DNA of 54,935 nucleotides from Segatella hominis (GCF_004535825.1 NZ_SGVY01000023.1:1-54935), one strand, 5' to 3'. Positions 41,245 to 51,397 are shown, counted from the stretch's first letter. Program-made: numbers and translations. Notes: generated by a model from the sequence alone, not told the origin.

Positions 41245-42617
41245 ATGGTAGAGACAAACGATAGAAAATTGCCTGTAGGCATCCAGTCTTTTGAAGAAAT
41301 TAGAAAAGGCGAATACCTTTATGTTGATAAGACTGATATCATCTGGCAACTTGCCAATAGAGGGAAAAAGTATAATTACCTGAGTCGCCCGCGCCGCTTT
41401 GGTAAGTCTGTGCTTGTCGATACACTTGAAGCCTATTTCATGGGAAAGAAGGAACTCTTTGGGGGCTTGAAAATCATGGAGTTGGAGACAGAATGGGTGA
41501 AGCGACCTGTTATCAGACTCGACATGAGTCAGGCTGGTGCAGAGCCAAAAAGTGTAAGAAGCTATTTGGATGATGCTTTCCATACTTTTGAAACGGAGTA
41601 TGGAATAGTTGTACGTCCAGATAGTTCACTTGCTGTAAGATTTAAGAACATCATAGAAACTGCTTGTAATAAAACAGGCCAGCAAGTAGCAATTCTTATC
41701 GATGAATACGATTCTCCATTGCAGCATTCTTGGAAGACTCCTGAGCACGAGGCGTGCACAAGTGTCTATAGAGAAGTGTTTGCCGTCTTGAAAGCACAGG
41801 ACAAATACGAGAAGTTTGTCTTCATTACGGGTGTCACTAAGTTTACACAGATTTCCCTTTTCTCTGTACTCAACAACTTGAGTAACATCAGCTTTAATCC
41901 TGAATATGCAGCTCTCTGCGGTATTACCAAAGAAGAAGCTCTCCGTGATTTTAAGCCTGAAATTAGTAAATTGGCAGCTAAAAAAGAATGGACTTTTGAA
42001 GAAACCGTAACACAGTTGACAACTTACTATGACGGTTATCATTTCAGTCATGAAAACATGGTAGATGTATTCAATCCATTCAGTCTCATCAATGCCCTCT
42101 CTGATTCTGATTTAAAGAACTATTGGGCTTCTTCCGGGGCGACCTCGCTGCTACCTAAGTTTGTGGACAATATAGAAATTAGAATGAAAGATTTTGAGAA
42201 TTGTCCTATAGACAGTGATACATTAGAGACTTCTGATGTGACAGGTGGTGGAGCAGAACTGTTCCTCTATCAGTCTGGTTATCTCACAATAAAAGGATAT
42301 ATGGAAGGGATTTATTTGTTAGGCATCCCAAACAATGAAGTTCGCAAGGCTCTCTTAATGCTATCGGATGCAGGGTGGAAGTAGAAAAAATGATTGCTAC
42401 AGGCAGAATCGATATGGTGGTAGAAACTACTGGTTTTGTGTATGTTCTGGAACTGAAATTAAGCAATAATGGCGGTGTAGATGCTGCAACAGAACAGATA
42501 AAAGCCAAGCTATATACAGAACCTTTCAAGGCAGACAAGCGCAAAGTGATTGCACTTGCCATAGAACTGGATGATTTGGGAAAAGGATTGATTGGTTGGA
42601 GAAGGGTGGCTGAGTGA
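41245..42617 (+). pseudogene. AAA-ATPase-like / PD-(D/E)XK nuclease (DUF1703-type), internally deleted and frameshifted
   Basis: The first part (41245-42384, 379 codons) has the AAA-ATPase_like start LPVGIQSFEEIRKGEYLYVDKT, the Walker-A-like SRPRRFGKSVLVDTLEAYF and Walker-B-like VAILIDEYDSPL. It ends at a stop after NEVRKALLMLSDAGWK. The nuclease C-terminus (GRIDMVVETTGFVYVLELKL, Asp and E-x-K of PD-(D/E)XK) continues in another frame (42375-42617). Intact relatives are ~510-520 residues; here roughly 60-70 residues between the halves are missing and the frame is lost. These proteins are mobile-element- or defence-associated; here it is presumably inactive. Confidence 0.8.
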
Positions 42618-42673
42618 AAATGTTTTCTGCTGAAAAATAAAAATAGATATATAGATATTAAATAGACAGGTCA

Positions 42674-43870
42674 ATGGGAACTTTCCGATCTATAGATGAA
42701 CTGATCAGAACGCTTGAGCGAGAAAAGATTTTGCTGAAGGAAATGTTTGCGAAGCGACATTCCCTTCAGTTTCGCTATGACTATGCTCTGGAAATGACAG
42801 AATACAAGGAGGAACGAATCCGATTCCTGATAGAGAATGGGGTGATTCGTGATACGGGCGACTGTCTGGAGATGGAGGACGTGTATCAGAAATTCTTTGA
42901 GGATGTACTGGAAGTGAATGAGGAAATCAATGTTTCTTCGGTACGTGATTATATCTCTGTCTTGAAGGAGAATATCGACTATTATCTCAAGGAAAATAAT
43001 GAAACTCGCAAATATAAGTATCTCAAGGAAGTGCGCCGATGTCTGAAGACGATAGCTTTGGCCACCGTTCGCAATGTCTTGGACCTGAAGCGTAATATGG
43101 ATAATACTTATAAGAATGAGCCTAATTACGAAATCAAGAAATCGAAACTCCAGCGACTGGGCGAGAAAATGAAGAACATATCACAACTCATCACCGAGAG
43201 TGAACGGGTGATAGATACAGAACATGTATTCTTCTCTATGGCGATGGATGTGCAGATGAAAAACGTAGTGAATGATGTGCGTTTGCAACTCAACGAGTCT
43301 TATCACAATCTCCTGGAGATAGAACGCCAAATCATCCAATACCTCAATATGATAGATTATCAGAATCGCATCTTCGAAAAGGTGAAGAAACTGAAATATC
43401 TGAAAGATCAGTTTAGGTGGGAGGAAGCCACGGATGTAAGACAGGTCGTTGCTGGTCGAAATGCTGTCTGGATGGAACCGCAACCTAAGTATTACATCAA
43501 GTTGTCGATAGATAATCTTCGTACATCCGATGAGGCTTTGCAATGTATCAATATTCTTTCTGAAAAGCTAAAAAAGAGAAAGGGACGACGGCTGGATCAT
43601 CTTGCAGAACCTATCCCGGATGATTATCTTAAAGGTAACAAACAGAAGTTGGAGGCTGTGAATCTGCAGGAAATCTATAATGCTTTTTCGGCATCGAGTA
43701 CCCATCTCTTTGCCTTCGTGATGAATTATCAATATGATAAGAAACAAAGCAGGGAGGATAAACTTGTATATTTCTGCCAGATAGCTTCGCAATATGTGGA
43801 TAAGTTGAAATTTACAGGCAATTATGCAGAGGCTGACGGAGTGGAATATCCTGTGATACTTCCGAGATAA
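42674..43870 (+). CDS. jetA: Wadjet anti-plasmid system subunit JetA (kleisin-like)
   Basis: 398 residues, mostly helical, with no membrane segment. Identity rests on context: it begins a four-gene set with a small MukE-like protein, a large SMC-like ATPase and a Toprim-fold nuclease, the JetABCD organisation. JetA is the kleisin-like subunit that bridges the two SMC heads. Coiled segments such as LKRNMDNTYKNE...KKSKLQRLGEKMKNISQLITESERVI are visible. JetB follows after 37 bases. The Wadjet subtype cannot be fixed by eye. Confidence 0.83.
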   Translation: MGTFRSIDELIRTLEREKILLKEMFAKRHSLQFRYDYALEMTEYKEERIRFLIENGVIRDTGDCLEMEDVYQKFFEDVLEVNEEINVSSVRDYISVLKENIDYYLKENNETRKYKYLKEVRRCLKTIALATVRNVLDLKRNMDNTYKNEPNYEIKKSKLQRLGEKMKNISQLITESERVIDTEHVFFSMAMDVQMKNVVNDVRLQLNESYHNLLEIERQIIQYLNMIDYQNRIFEKVKKLKYLKDQFRWEEATDVRQVVAGRNAVWMEPQPKYYIKLSIDNLRTSDEALQCINILSEKLKKRKGRRLDHLAEPIPDDYLKGNKQKLEAVNLQEIYNAFSASSTHLFAFVMNYQYDKKQSREDKLVYFCQIASQYVDKLKFTGNYAEADGVEYPVILPR

Positions 43871-43907
43871 AAATACGATTCTTTCTACGATAAAAGAAGA
43901 CAGGACA

Positions 43908-44477
43908 ATGAATAAATTGAACTATACAGAAGAAATCTTTAATATTCTGAGCAGAGGCGGATTTATTTCCAACAATAGTGTTCAGACGAAAAATAAGCGA
44001 TATTATGATGCCATAGAAGAGCAACAGACTGAATATGATGAATATTACAATGGTATCGGTTTTCATCTGGAAGCGGGTGATGGTTATTTCTTTTTCACTC
44101 GCAAGGAAACGAAGGTAGATTTGCAGCGCAAGTTGGAAGCGGTGAGCAAGTGGATAGATTATCTCACCTTTCTGAAGACTTATAATTCTGCCTTCGGATC
44201 TGGTTTGGTATTCTCTGCGGCAGATATCGTGGTGAGAATCAATTGCGATATGGAACTGAAGGAATTGGCAGGAAAACTCTTCAGCGAGAAAAAATCATAT
44301 GATGAGATAGTGGAGAAACTGATCAGTGAATTGGAACGAATGGGATTCATTGAGCAGCAGGATGAAGTGGAGAAAACCTGGAAGGTATTGGCTTCATTCC
44401 ATTATATCGAGGAGTTGATAGATTGCATATCTATTACCGATGATACTGAAGAAAAAGAAGAGGAGGAACAGCCATGA
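43908..44477 (+). CDS. jetB: Wadjet subunit JetB (MukE/DUF4194-like)
   Basis: 189 residues, winged-helix-rich (RGGFISNNSV, FFTRKETKVDLQRKLEAVSKWI, then FIEQQDEVEKTWKVLASFHYIEEL). JetB forms the KITE-type dimer that binds the kleisin JetA. The acidic tail (DDTEEKEEEEQP) ends in a 4-base ATGA overlap with jetC, showing translational coupling. Confidence 0.85.
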   Translation: MNKLNYTEEIFNILSRGGFISNNSVQTKNKRYYDAIEEQQTEYDEYYNGIGFHLEAGDGYFFFTRKETKVDLQRKLEAVSKWIDYLTFLKTYNSAFGSGLVFSAADIVVRINCDMELKELAGKLFSEKKSYDEIVEKLISELERMGFIEQQDEVEKTWKVLASFHYIEELIDCISITDDTEEKEEEEQP

Positions 44478-47400
44478 GATATCTGAATAAAATCATATTT
44501 CTGAATAGTGCCCATATCCCATACGCTGAGGTGAAACTCGATGGAAATGTTCATTTCATCGGCACCCAGGGCGTGGGTAAGAGTACCTTGCTCCGTGCGC
44601 TGCTGTTCTTCTATAATGCAGATAAGTTGCGCTTGGGCATTCCGAAGGAGAAAAAATCGTTTGATGCCTTTTATTTTCCTTATCCCAATTCATACATCGT
44701 TTATGAGGTGATGCGTGAGAATGGGGCTTATTGTGTTCTTGCCTTGAAGAATCAGGGACGAGTGATGTTCCGTTTCATCGATGCCCCGTTTGATAGCAAA
44801 TGGTTTATCGATGAGCATAAACAGGTGTATGGCGAGTGGAATCAGATACGTGAGCAGGTGGGTAAGAAACATGATATATCTTCGCTCGTAAGCAGTTATG
44901 AGATGTATCGTGACATCATCTTCGGCAACAATCGTCGCCTGGAACTTCAGCCTTTTCGCAAGTATGCCATTGTAGAGAGTGCCAAGTATCAGAATATCCC
45001 TCGCACTATCCAGAATGTCTTCCTCAATACCAAGTTGGATGCCGATTTCATCAAGAATACCATTATCCGCTCGATGAGTGATGAGGATAACTGCATTGAT
45101 CTCAACTTTTATCGTGAACAGATCAAGGAGTTTGAACAGGAATATAAGGACGTAAGCCTTTGGACAAAGAAGGAGAAGAATGGCGAGGTGCTGGTTCGCA
45201 GAATGGCTGATAAGGTGATAGATGCTTATCGCACCTTGCTGAACAATCGCCGACTGATTGGCGAGGGACGCCGGGAACTCAATTATGCAGAGCGTGTGGC
45301 ACAGGAACTCCTGCCGCAGTATCGTCTTGATATCCAGGAAAGTGAGGCGGAATGCAACCGGGTAAACCGACTGATAGGTGAGGAACAGGAAAAATATGGA
45401 AAGGAGCGTGATAAACTCTCCCGTGAATTGGGTGTACTCGATGCGCAGTTGAAGAAAACTGCCGACAAGCGTAAACATTATGAGGAAATTCATATAGAAG
45501 ATATCTTGCAGCGAGTAGAGCAGGAAACCATCATCGAAGAAGAGCGCAAGCGACAGGAAGCGATGAAGGCAGAACTGGAGAAATCCTATCAGAACGTGGT
45601 GGATAAGTATAAGGCTCTGCTCGAACAGCTGGATATGGATTTGCGTGCTTTCAGAAACAGCAAGACCACCTTGCTCAATGAACATCAGGCAGCCTTGATG
45701 ACCCAGAAGGAAGTCCTGATGCAGGAATGGAGAAAGGCTGAAACGGAAACCCGAGAGGTGTTCTGGGAAAAAACTTCGTCTGTGGACGAGATGATTGCGC
45801 AACTGGTGCATGAGGAAACTGCCTTGAAGATTCAGAAGGCAAAGGTGGCTCACGAGAATCCTTTTGCCCGTGAGATGGAGACAAACGAAAAGGAGTTTGC
45901 TGAATTTACAGCCAGACAAATTCAGGTAGAAACCGAGAAAAGGGAAGTGGAACTGCGCATTGAAACCTTGCGTCAGGAAGCTCAGAATGAATTGGAAATA
46001 GCAGAACTGAAATATCAGGCATCGCTCGATGCTCCCCAAAAACAGAAAACTGATGTTGAGGCTGAAATCCGGAAAATTCAGAATCTTCTGAAGAAGAGTA
46101 AAGGTTCGTTTTCTGAATGGCTCGATCAAAACAGGAAGGGATGGCAGGAGAATATTGGAAAAGTGGTGGATGAAGAAACGATACTATATAATGATGTATT
46201 GAATCCGCAATTGGTTGCTGATTCATCAGCATTGTCATCATCTTCATCATCGGCTTCTCTCTATGGCGTAAATATCAATCTGACTGCCGTAGAGCGAAAA
46301 TTCAGAACTCCCAAGGAATTGAAGGAGCAACTCGCTGAAAAGGAACAACTTCGTGCTGACATCATCAAGCAGCTGAATGATTTACTGAACCAGCATGAGG
46401 AGAATCATAAAACCTTGAAGGGAAAATATCTGCTTCAGATAAGAAAGCTGAATGAATCGCTTCATGCTAAAAAGGCTGAAATGCAACTGCTGCCTCAGAC
46501 GGAAAAGAAGCTCAAAACGCAAGCGCTGGAGTTGGAAAAACGTTTGGAAAAATGGCGCAGCCAACAGCTGGCTGAATTGGAAGATAAGCAGAATGCGCTG
46601 GTTGCCGATAAGGTGAAGAAGGAAGAGAATAAACACCAACTGGAGATGGATTTGCAGCGCAAGCTAAAAGCTCTCCAAACGGAATACAACAGACAGGTTA
46701 AGCAGGAAACGCAGACTTTTGAAGTCTTTGCCAACGATATTCAGGCGCAGATAGAAGAGAAGCAGAACCAGGTGGATGCTCGCAAACAGGAACTCCTGAA
46801 AGCCCAGCGCGATGAACTGCATGGCAAGGGTATGGATACCCAGACTTTGGATGCTTACAACAAGCGCATAGCAGAACTGGATGCTGAGTTGGCGTTTATC
46901 AGGAAGAATCGTGATGTGGTGGCGGTTTACCGAAACGACAAGATAGAACTCTTTGACCAGGAAACTTCCGTAAGACAGAAACGGAAAAACAAGGCTGAGG
47001 CTTTGATGGCGATTGAAGATAAATTCTGGCAGCGCAGTGAACGACTCAAGCTGCAATTGTCTGTGGCACAGAGTCAACTGACTAAGCAGCAGACTGCTTT
47101 GAAAAAGCTGGATGCAGGATTGAATGCAGTGAGGAGTTTTAGACGTGACGAAACATTGTGCCCATTGGAAAGTAATGAAATAGAGGAGAAGATCACTACC
47201 AAGGATTGTCTGACTATCGTGGAAGAATTGAAGCGCCAAATCTATGAGGATGGTCGTTCGCTCGACAACTTCAAGAAGCAATCTCAGCAATTCTTAGGTA
47301 TGTTCTCTGCTCACAATACCTTCCACTTCAATGTAAGTCCGGTAACGGAAGAGGAGTTCATCGCTTTCGCATCCAATCTCTGCGAGTTTGTGGAGAATGA

Positions 47401-48157
47401 TAAAATCTCGGAATATCAGAAGCGCATCAGTGGAAGATATACCGATATCATCTTCCGAATCTCCAAGGAAGTGGGCGATCTGACCCGTCGGGAAGGCGAT
47501 ATCGGCAAGACCATCAACGATATCAACCACGATTTCGAGGAGCGGAATTTCGCAGGTGTTATCAGGGAAATCGCCTTGCGCCCATTGAAGACCAACGACC
47601 AGTTGATGCTTCTCCTCTTGCGTATCAGAGATTTTGCAGAAGAAAATCAATTCAATATGGGAGAGATGGATCTCTTTGCCACTGAGTCACGACAGGATGT
47701 GAATGCCAAGGCGGTGAAATATCTGCTTGCCTTTATGAAGGGACTTCTGGATGAGCCTAACCGCAAGCAGTTGCAGGTGGCTGACACCTTCAAGTTGGAG
47801 TTCCGCATCAAAGAAAATGACAATGATACGGGATGGGTAGAGAAGATAGCGAATGTGGGTTCTGATGGCACCGACATTTTGGTGAAGGCGATGGTTAATA
47901 TCATGCTCATCAATGTGTTTAAGGAGAAGGCATCGAAGAAATCGGGCGATTTCAAGATTCATTGCATGATGGACGAGATAGGCAAGTTGCATCCTAACAA
48001 TGTGAAGGGAATCCTCGATTTTGCCAATCGCCGCAACATTCTGCTGGTAAACAGTTCGCCAACTACCTATAATGTGGAGGATTATAAATATACCTATCTG
48101 CTCAGCAAAGACAATAGGGCAAATACTAAGGTTACTCAATTGATTAAGAGATTATAA
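44474..48157 (+). CDS. jetC: Wadjet subunit JetC (SMC-like ATPase)
   Basis: 1227 residues. Walker A GTQGVGKST at residues 30-38 lies in the head start FLNSAHIPYAEVKLDGNVHFIGTQGVGKST. A very long coiled-coil region (about 270-960, interrupted by a hinge-like stretch near 570-600) follows. The C-terminal head contains the Walker-B-type CMMDEIGKL and the end NILLVNSSPTTYNVED. It loops plasmid DNA by extrusion and delivers it to JetD for cutting. Full length, no defect seen. Confidence 0.9.
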   Translation: MRYLNKIIFLNSAHIPYAEVKLDGNVHFIGTQGVGKSTLLRALLFFYNADKLRLGIPKEKKSFDAFYFPYPNSYIVYEVMRENGAYCVLALKNQGRVMFRFIDAPFDSKWFIDEHKQVYGEWNQIREQVGKKHDISSLVSSYEMYRDIIFGNNRRLELQPFRKYAIVESAKYQNIPRTIQNVFLNTKLDADFIKNTIIRSMSDEDNCIDLNFYREQIKEFEQEYKDVSLWTKKEKNGEVLVRRMADKVIDAYRTLLNNRRLIGEGRRELNYAERVAQELLPQYRLDIQESEAECNRVNRLIGEEQEKYGKERDKLSRELGVLDAQLKKTADKRKHYEEIHIEDILQRVEQETIIEEERKRQEAMKAELEKSYQNVVDKYKALLEQLDMDLRAFRNSKTTLLNEHQAALMTQKEVLMQEWRKAETETREVFWEKTSSVDEMIAQLVHEETALKIQKAKVAHENPFAREMETNEKEFAEFTARQIQVETEKREVELRIETLRQEAQNELEIAELKYQASLDAPQKQKTDVEAEIRKIQNLLKKSKGSFSEWLDQNRKGWQENIGKVVDEETILYNDVLNPQLVADSSALSSSSSSASLYGVNINLTAVERKFRTPKELKEQLAEKEQLRADIIKQLNDLLNQHEENHKTLKGKYLLQIRKLNESLHAKKAEMQLLPQTEKKLKTQALELEKRLEKWRSQQLAELEDKQNALVADKVKKEENKHQLEMDLQRKLKALQTEYNRQVKQETQTFEVFANDIQAQIEEKQNQVDARKQELLKAQRDELHGKGMDTQTLDAYNKRIAELDAELAFIRKNRDVVAVYRNDKIELFDQETSVRQKRKNKAEALMAIEDKFWQRSERLKLQLSVAQSQLTKQQTALKKLDAGLNAVRSFRRDETLCPLESNEIEEKITTKDCLTIVEELKRQIYEDGRSLDNFKKQSQQFLGMFSAHNTFHFNVSPVTEEEFIAFASNLCEFVENDKISEYQKRISGRYTDIIFRISKEVGDLTRREGDIGKTINDINHDFEERNFAGVIREIALRPLKTNDQLMLLLLRIRDFAEENQFNMGEMDLFATESRQDVNAKAVKYLLAFMKGLLDEPNRKQLQVADTFKLEFRIKENDNDTGWVEKIANVGSDGTDILVKAMVNIMLINVFKEKASKKSGDFKIHCMMDEIGKLHPNNVKGILDFANRRNILLVNSSPTTYNVEDYKYTYLLSKDNRANTKVTQLIKRL

Positions 48158-48174
48158 TTGATATACTTGATGAT

Positions 48175-49044
48175 ATGGAAAAGTTAGGATTGGGCGATGC
48201 CCGACAGATATTAGCGATGTTGAAGGGTGAGGAGATTGCTTCGTCGAAGCTGTCTCTTCGCATGACGGCTTTGCTGAGGCAGGAAGGATTGTTGATGTTA
48301 AAGAGTAATGGGAGTAGATGCAAATATCGCATAGCCGAGGCCATGCGAGAGAGTTGCCGTACCCTGTTATCGCAGGAGTTTGGCTTGAAATGTTCTTTAG
48401 AAGAATGGATTTCTGCTTCTTCCTCTATGCAGACGAGGGCAGATATGGTTAGGATGGTAGGTGATTCAAAGGCTAAGAAGGTGAATACATTTCGTGGCTT
48501 TCTGATAGATTGCTATGTTCGGATAGATGCTATGCTGAATGGAAAGCCATTCAGACTTCAGCCGATGGAGGGCAGCTCTGTTTTCATCAATCAGCCGGAT
48601 CTTTTCGAGATACAGGAAGATGTGATAGTTGTGGGTATGGAGAATGCTGAGAATTTCATGCAGATTCGGTCGCAGCGTTGGCTTTTCGATGCTCTGTTTC
48701 CTGGTAAGCAACTCTTGTTTGTCTGCCGTTATCCACAGGAAAATCTGGAGCATCTCAGGTCATGGCTTCTCCGCATCCCCAATCGTTACGTTCATTTTGG
48801 CGATTTCGATCTGGCAGGAGTTCATATCTATCTTTCAGAAATTTATGCCCATCTGGGTAATCGGTCTTCCTTCCTGTTTCCATCTGATATCGAGGAAAGA
48901 TTGGCCGAAGGCAATGCTGCGCTTTACAATCAGCAATATGCTAAATTCAAGAATATGGCAGTAACGGATGTCCGCCTTCAGCCGTTGGTCAATATGATTC
49001 ATCATTATCGCAGGGGATATGAGCAGGAGGGGTATATAAGATGA
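48175..49044 (+). CDS. jetD: Wadjet subunit JetD (Toprim-fold nuclease)
   Basis: 289 residues. An N-terminal winged-helix part (ILAMLKGEEIASSKLSLRMTALLRQEGLLML) is followed by a Toprim-like catalytic domain: a glutamate in VVGMENAENF and the acidic pair in VHFGDFDLAGVHIYL. These match the topoisomerase-VI-like JetD nuclease that cleaves looped plasmid DNA. It starts 17 bases after jetC and closes the operon. The four genes are complete, so the system looks functional. Confidence 0.85.
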   Translation: MEKLGLGDARQILAMLKGEEIASSKLSLRMTALLRQEGLLMLKSNGSRCKYRIAEAMRESCRTLLSQEFGLKCSLEEWISASSSMQTRADMVRMVGDSKAKKVNTFRGFLIDCYVRIDAMLNGKPFRLQPMEGSSVFINQPDLFEIQEDVIVVGMENAENFMQIRSQRWLFDALFPGKQLLFVCRYPQENLEHLRSWLLRIPNRYVHFGDFDLAGVHIYLSEIYAHLGNRSSFLFPSDIEERLAEGNAALYNQQYAKFKNMAVTDVRLQPLVNMIHHYRRGYEQEGYIR

Positions 49045-49111
49045 TAGGGATATGATTACTGATGGAGATTATTTCTGATAATAATTATAGGAAATATTCT
49101 CCTCTTTCCAC

Positions 49112-49255
49112 TTATCCTTTGTTGCAAGCCGATGGAGCAGCCATGCCGGCACGCAGCATCATCTCCACCTTCTCCGGCTCTACAGGCATGTCTGTATAGC
49201 TTCTCACCGATGTACGGTTCATGATATTTTCAAAAATCTGATTCTTTTCCATCAT
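49112..49255 (-). pseudogene. N-terminal fragment of a nitroreductase
   Basis: 47 codons reading MMEKNQIFENIMNRTSVRSY, then TDMPVEPEKVEMMLRAGMAAPSACNKG and a stop. This is the first ~45 residues of a nitroreductase-family protein (R-TSVRSYTD and A-PSACN-Q motifs), cut at the point where the QPW motif should follow. The rest is absent. Confidence 0.8.
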
Positions 49256-49273
49256 TGTTTTTCTGTGTGAGTC

Positions 49274-50488
49274 TTATTTTTTAGGCGAATCATAGCATTC
49301 CATAAGCCAGTCGAGCACATATTCTTGCTTGATTCCATCATGAAACTGGATGGGGTCGTTGTCCAGGGTGAGCAGATATTTTGGAAAATTGTCGGAGATG
49401 GACTTCAGGGGGGTCAATTCTCTCTGCATCGTGTTTTCATCCCTTACGCTGAGCGATACCTGATAGTATGCCTTGTGTTCACCAATGATTACCACGAAGT
49501 CTATTTCTGCATCACCGGCTTTGCCTACATAGATTTCTCCGCCTCGTCGTGCTAGTTCCAGATACACGATGTTTTCCAGTACGTGCCCCAAGTCGCCACC
49601 TTTGGTGCCATTGATGACTTGGCGCAGACCTACGTCGGCAAGATATAGTTTCTGTCCAGTCTTCAATAGCTGCTTACCCTTGGCATCATATCTCTGCACT
49701 GGGTAGAAGATATAGCTGTCGGTGAGGGCAGAGACGTAGTTTTCTATCGTATGAGATGTAGTCTTTCTGCCCAACGAGGTCATGGTGTCGCTGATGCGCT
49801 TGATTACGGATATGTTGCCTATATTGTCAGCAAGGAATCTTACCACACTTTGCAACATCATCACATCGGTTATCTTCTTGCGGCTCACCACATCTTTCAG
49901 TACGATGGTGTTGTAGAGACCTGACAGGTATTCACGCACCATCTCTCGGTCTTGGCTGATTTGGGGAATGTATGGGAAGGAACCCAGTTCGATGTATTGG
50001 CGATAGGCGAGCTCTCGGGAAATATGGGCAGGCTGCGTCTGCATGAATTCTCGGAAGGAGAAAGGGAAGAGCTTGATTTCGATGTATCTTCCGGTGAGCA
50101 GGGTGGCTATTTCGCCGGAGAGCAGGTAGGCATTGCTGCCAGTAACGTAAATATCTACGTTGTCTAGCAGGAACAGGCTGTCTATCACTTTCTGGAAATT
50201 TTCCACCATCTGTATCTCGTCAAAGAAGAGATAGTTCATCTTGTCTGGGCACAGGTTCTGCTTTACGTGCGCGTACAAAATTTTATAGTCGAGGAACGGT
50301 TCGTTGTCGAGATCCTCGAAGTTGAGGTTCTGTACTTGTTCTTCGGATACTCCGTCCGAGAGAAGTTTCTCCCTAAACATTCTCAGCAGCGATGACTTGC
50401 CACAGCGTCGTATGCCTGTTACTACCTTGATGGCCTTCTTATCTCTCCATTTCTCCAGGAGATTCATATATTCTTTGCGCTCTATCAT
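49274..50488 (-). CDS. AAA_14/DUF4143 ATP-binding protein
   Basis: 404 residues. Walker A GIRRCGKSSLL (about residues 25-35) and Walker B YLFFDEIQM are followed by a sensor-like IYVTGSNAYLLSGEIATLLTGRY (AAA_14), then the DUF4143 region from SLGRKTTSHTIENYVSALTDSYIFYPVQRYDAKGKQLL and a C-terminal nuclease-like YEIDF...VGKAGDAEIDFVVIIGEHKAYYQVS. The function is unknown; numerous copies per genome are typical of Bacteroidales. Two identical palindromes lie upstream of its promoter. Confidence 0.88.
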   Translation of the reverse strand: MIERKEYMNLLEKWRDKKAIKVVTGIRRCGKSSLLRMFREKLLSDGVSEEQVQNLNFEDLDNEPFLDYKILYAHVKQNLCPDKMNYLFFDEIQMVENFQKVIDSLFLLDNVDIYVTGSNAYLLSGEIATLLTGRYIEIKLFPFSFREFMQTQPAHISRELAYRQYIELGSFPYIPQISQDREMVREYLSGLYNTIVLKDVVSRKKITDVMMLQSVVRFLADNIGNISVIKRISDTMTSLGRKTTSHTIENYVSALTDSYIFYPVQRYDAKGKQLLKTGQKLYLADVGLRQVINGTKGGDLGHVLENIVYLELARRGGEIYVGKAGDAEIDFVVIIGEHKAYYQVSLSVRDENTMQRELTPLKSISDNFPKYLLTLDNDPIQFHDGIKQEYVLDWLMECYDSPKK

Positions 50489-50565
50489 ATTCTCTTTATG
50501 TTCTATTTATTCACTTTGCTATTCATTTTGCATTCTATCTTGATTGCTAAAAATGAAATGCGCTG

Positions 50566-50573
50566 CAAATATA
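50566..50573 (-). promoter_or_regulatory. -7 promoter element (TATATTTG) for the AAA_14 gene
   Basis: The reverse complement of CAAATATA, about 78 bases upstream of the ATG, downstream (on minus) of twin palindromes. Confidence 0.6.
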
Positions 50574-50587
50574 CGAAAGTTTTTTGG

Positions 50588-50656
50588 GAAATTTGCAGTG
50601 CATTGCAAATTTCTTGTGCTTCTGAGTGAAATTTGCAGTGCATTGCAAATTTCTTT
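50588..50656. promoter_or_regulatory. Twin 26-bp palindromes (GAAATTTGCA-N6-TGCAAATTTC)
   Basis: Two identical copies (about 50588-50613 and 50630-50655), each a perfect 10-bp inverted repeat with a GTGCAT centre, spaced 42 bases. A related GCGCTGCAAAT half site overlaps the -7 box. Candidate operator for autoregulation of the AAA_14 gene. Confidence 0.6.
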
Positions 50657-50719
50657 CTGTAAAACTGATAACACTTTCTGTAATCTGTATATCCGAGAAT
50701 TTGTATTTATTTAGTTTTA

Positions 50720-51397
50720 TTACCCGATACATCCTATAGTTTTTATCGCCCGATACATTCTATAGTATGCGTATATATAAGCCGATGTTGTGGTTATCAT
50801 ACTGATGAGATTCATGCAGGTGAAGGCAGCCTGCTGGGTGTTACCTGCCAGATAAAACACTGCCGCAGGGAGTATATTTGAGCATATCAGCCATGCGATG
50901 AAAACCAGGACAAGGGCTATGCCCAGTTTGCGCATGTTGCCCCTGTGCTTGTTGCACAGATGACAGCCGGCTATCAGGGAGGCGATGACGGAAATCAGAC
51001 CCATCGTGCTTTCTGTCCAGGTGAGTATGGAAGCCATTTGGGTAATCTGTCCGTTCTGCATCATCGTTACGAGATGAAGATTGAAGCATTGGCCCAGGAT
51101 GAATGAGAGCACATAGTAAAGTACCATCAACTCGCTGCAGCGTCGTAGCAATTTTACGCCTGCCGGTAGCGTGTAGCGGAATATTCCCCATAAAGCTATA
51201 GGGGCGAGCTGCAAGACCAGTTGCTTGATAGTAACCAGGATGGGACTTATTGGAATCAGGATGGGACTTGTTCTGAAGGATAAGCCCGCTTGTCTGCAAA
51301 CAGAAAATGCCAGCGAAAACAATGCGAAAATGCAATATGCATACATGGCATATTGTGCAATGCGATTTATATCTATAGAATAACTTTTTCTTTCCAT
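50720..51397 (-). CDS. Polytopic membrane protein of unknown function
   Basis: 225 residues with about six hydrophobic segments (AMYAYCIFALFSLAFSVC, LVLQLAPIALWGIF, LMVLYYVLSFILGQCF, TMGLISVIASLIAGCHLC, GIALVLVFIAWLICSNIL, CMNLISMITTTSAYIYAYY). No motif or family recognised. It has a good promoter; no terminator was found between it and the palindrome region. Confidence 0.65.
   Translation of the reverse strand: MERKSYSIDINRIAQYAMYAYCIFALFSLAFSVCRQAGLSFRTSPILIPISPILVTIKQLVLQLAPIALWGIFRYTLPAGVKLLRRCSELMVLYYVLSFILGQCFNLHLVTMMQNGQITQMASILTWTESTMGLISVIASLIAGCHLCNKHRGNMRKLGIALVLVFIAWLICSNILPAAVFYLAGNTQQAAFTCMNLISMITTTSAYIYAYYRMYRAIKTIGCIG

Noticed and set aside
44690-46129. 479-codon minus-strand frame opposite jetC
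   Set aside because: Antisense to a coiled-coil-coding region, which often leaves long open complement frames; no start signals or recognisable domain.
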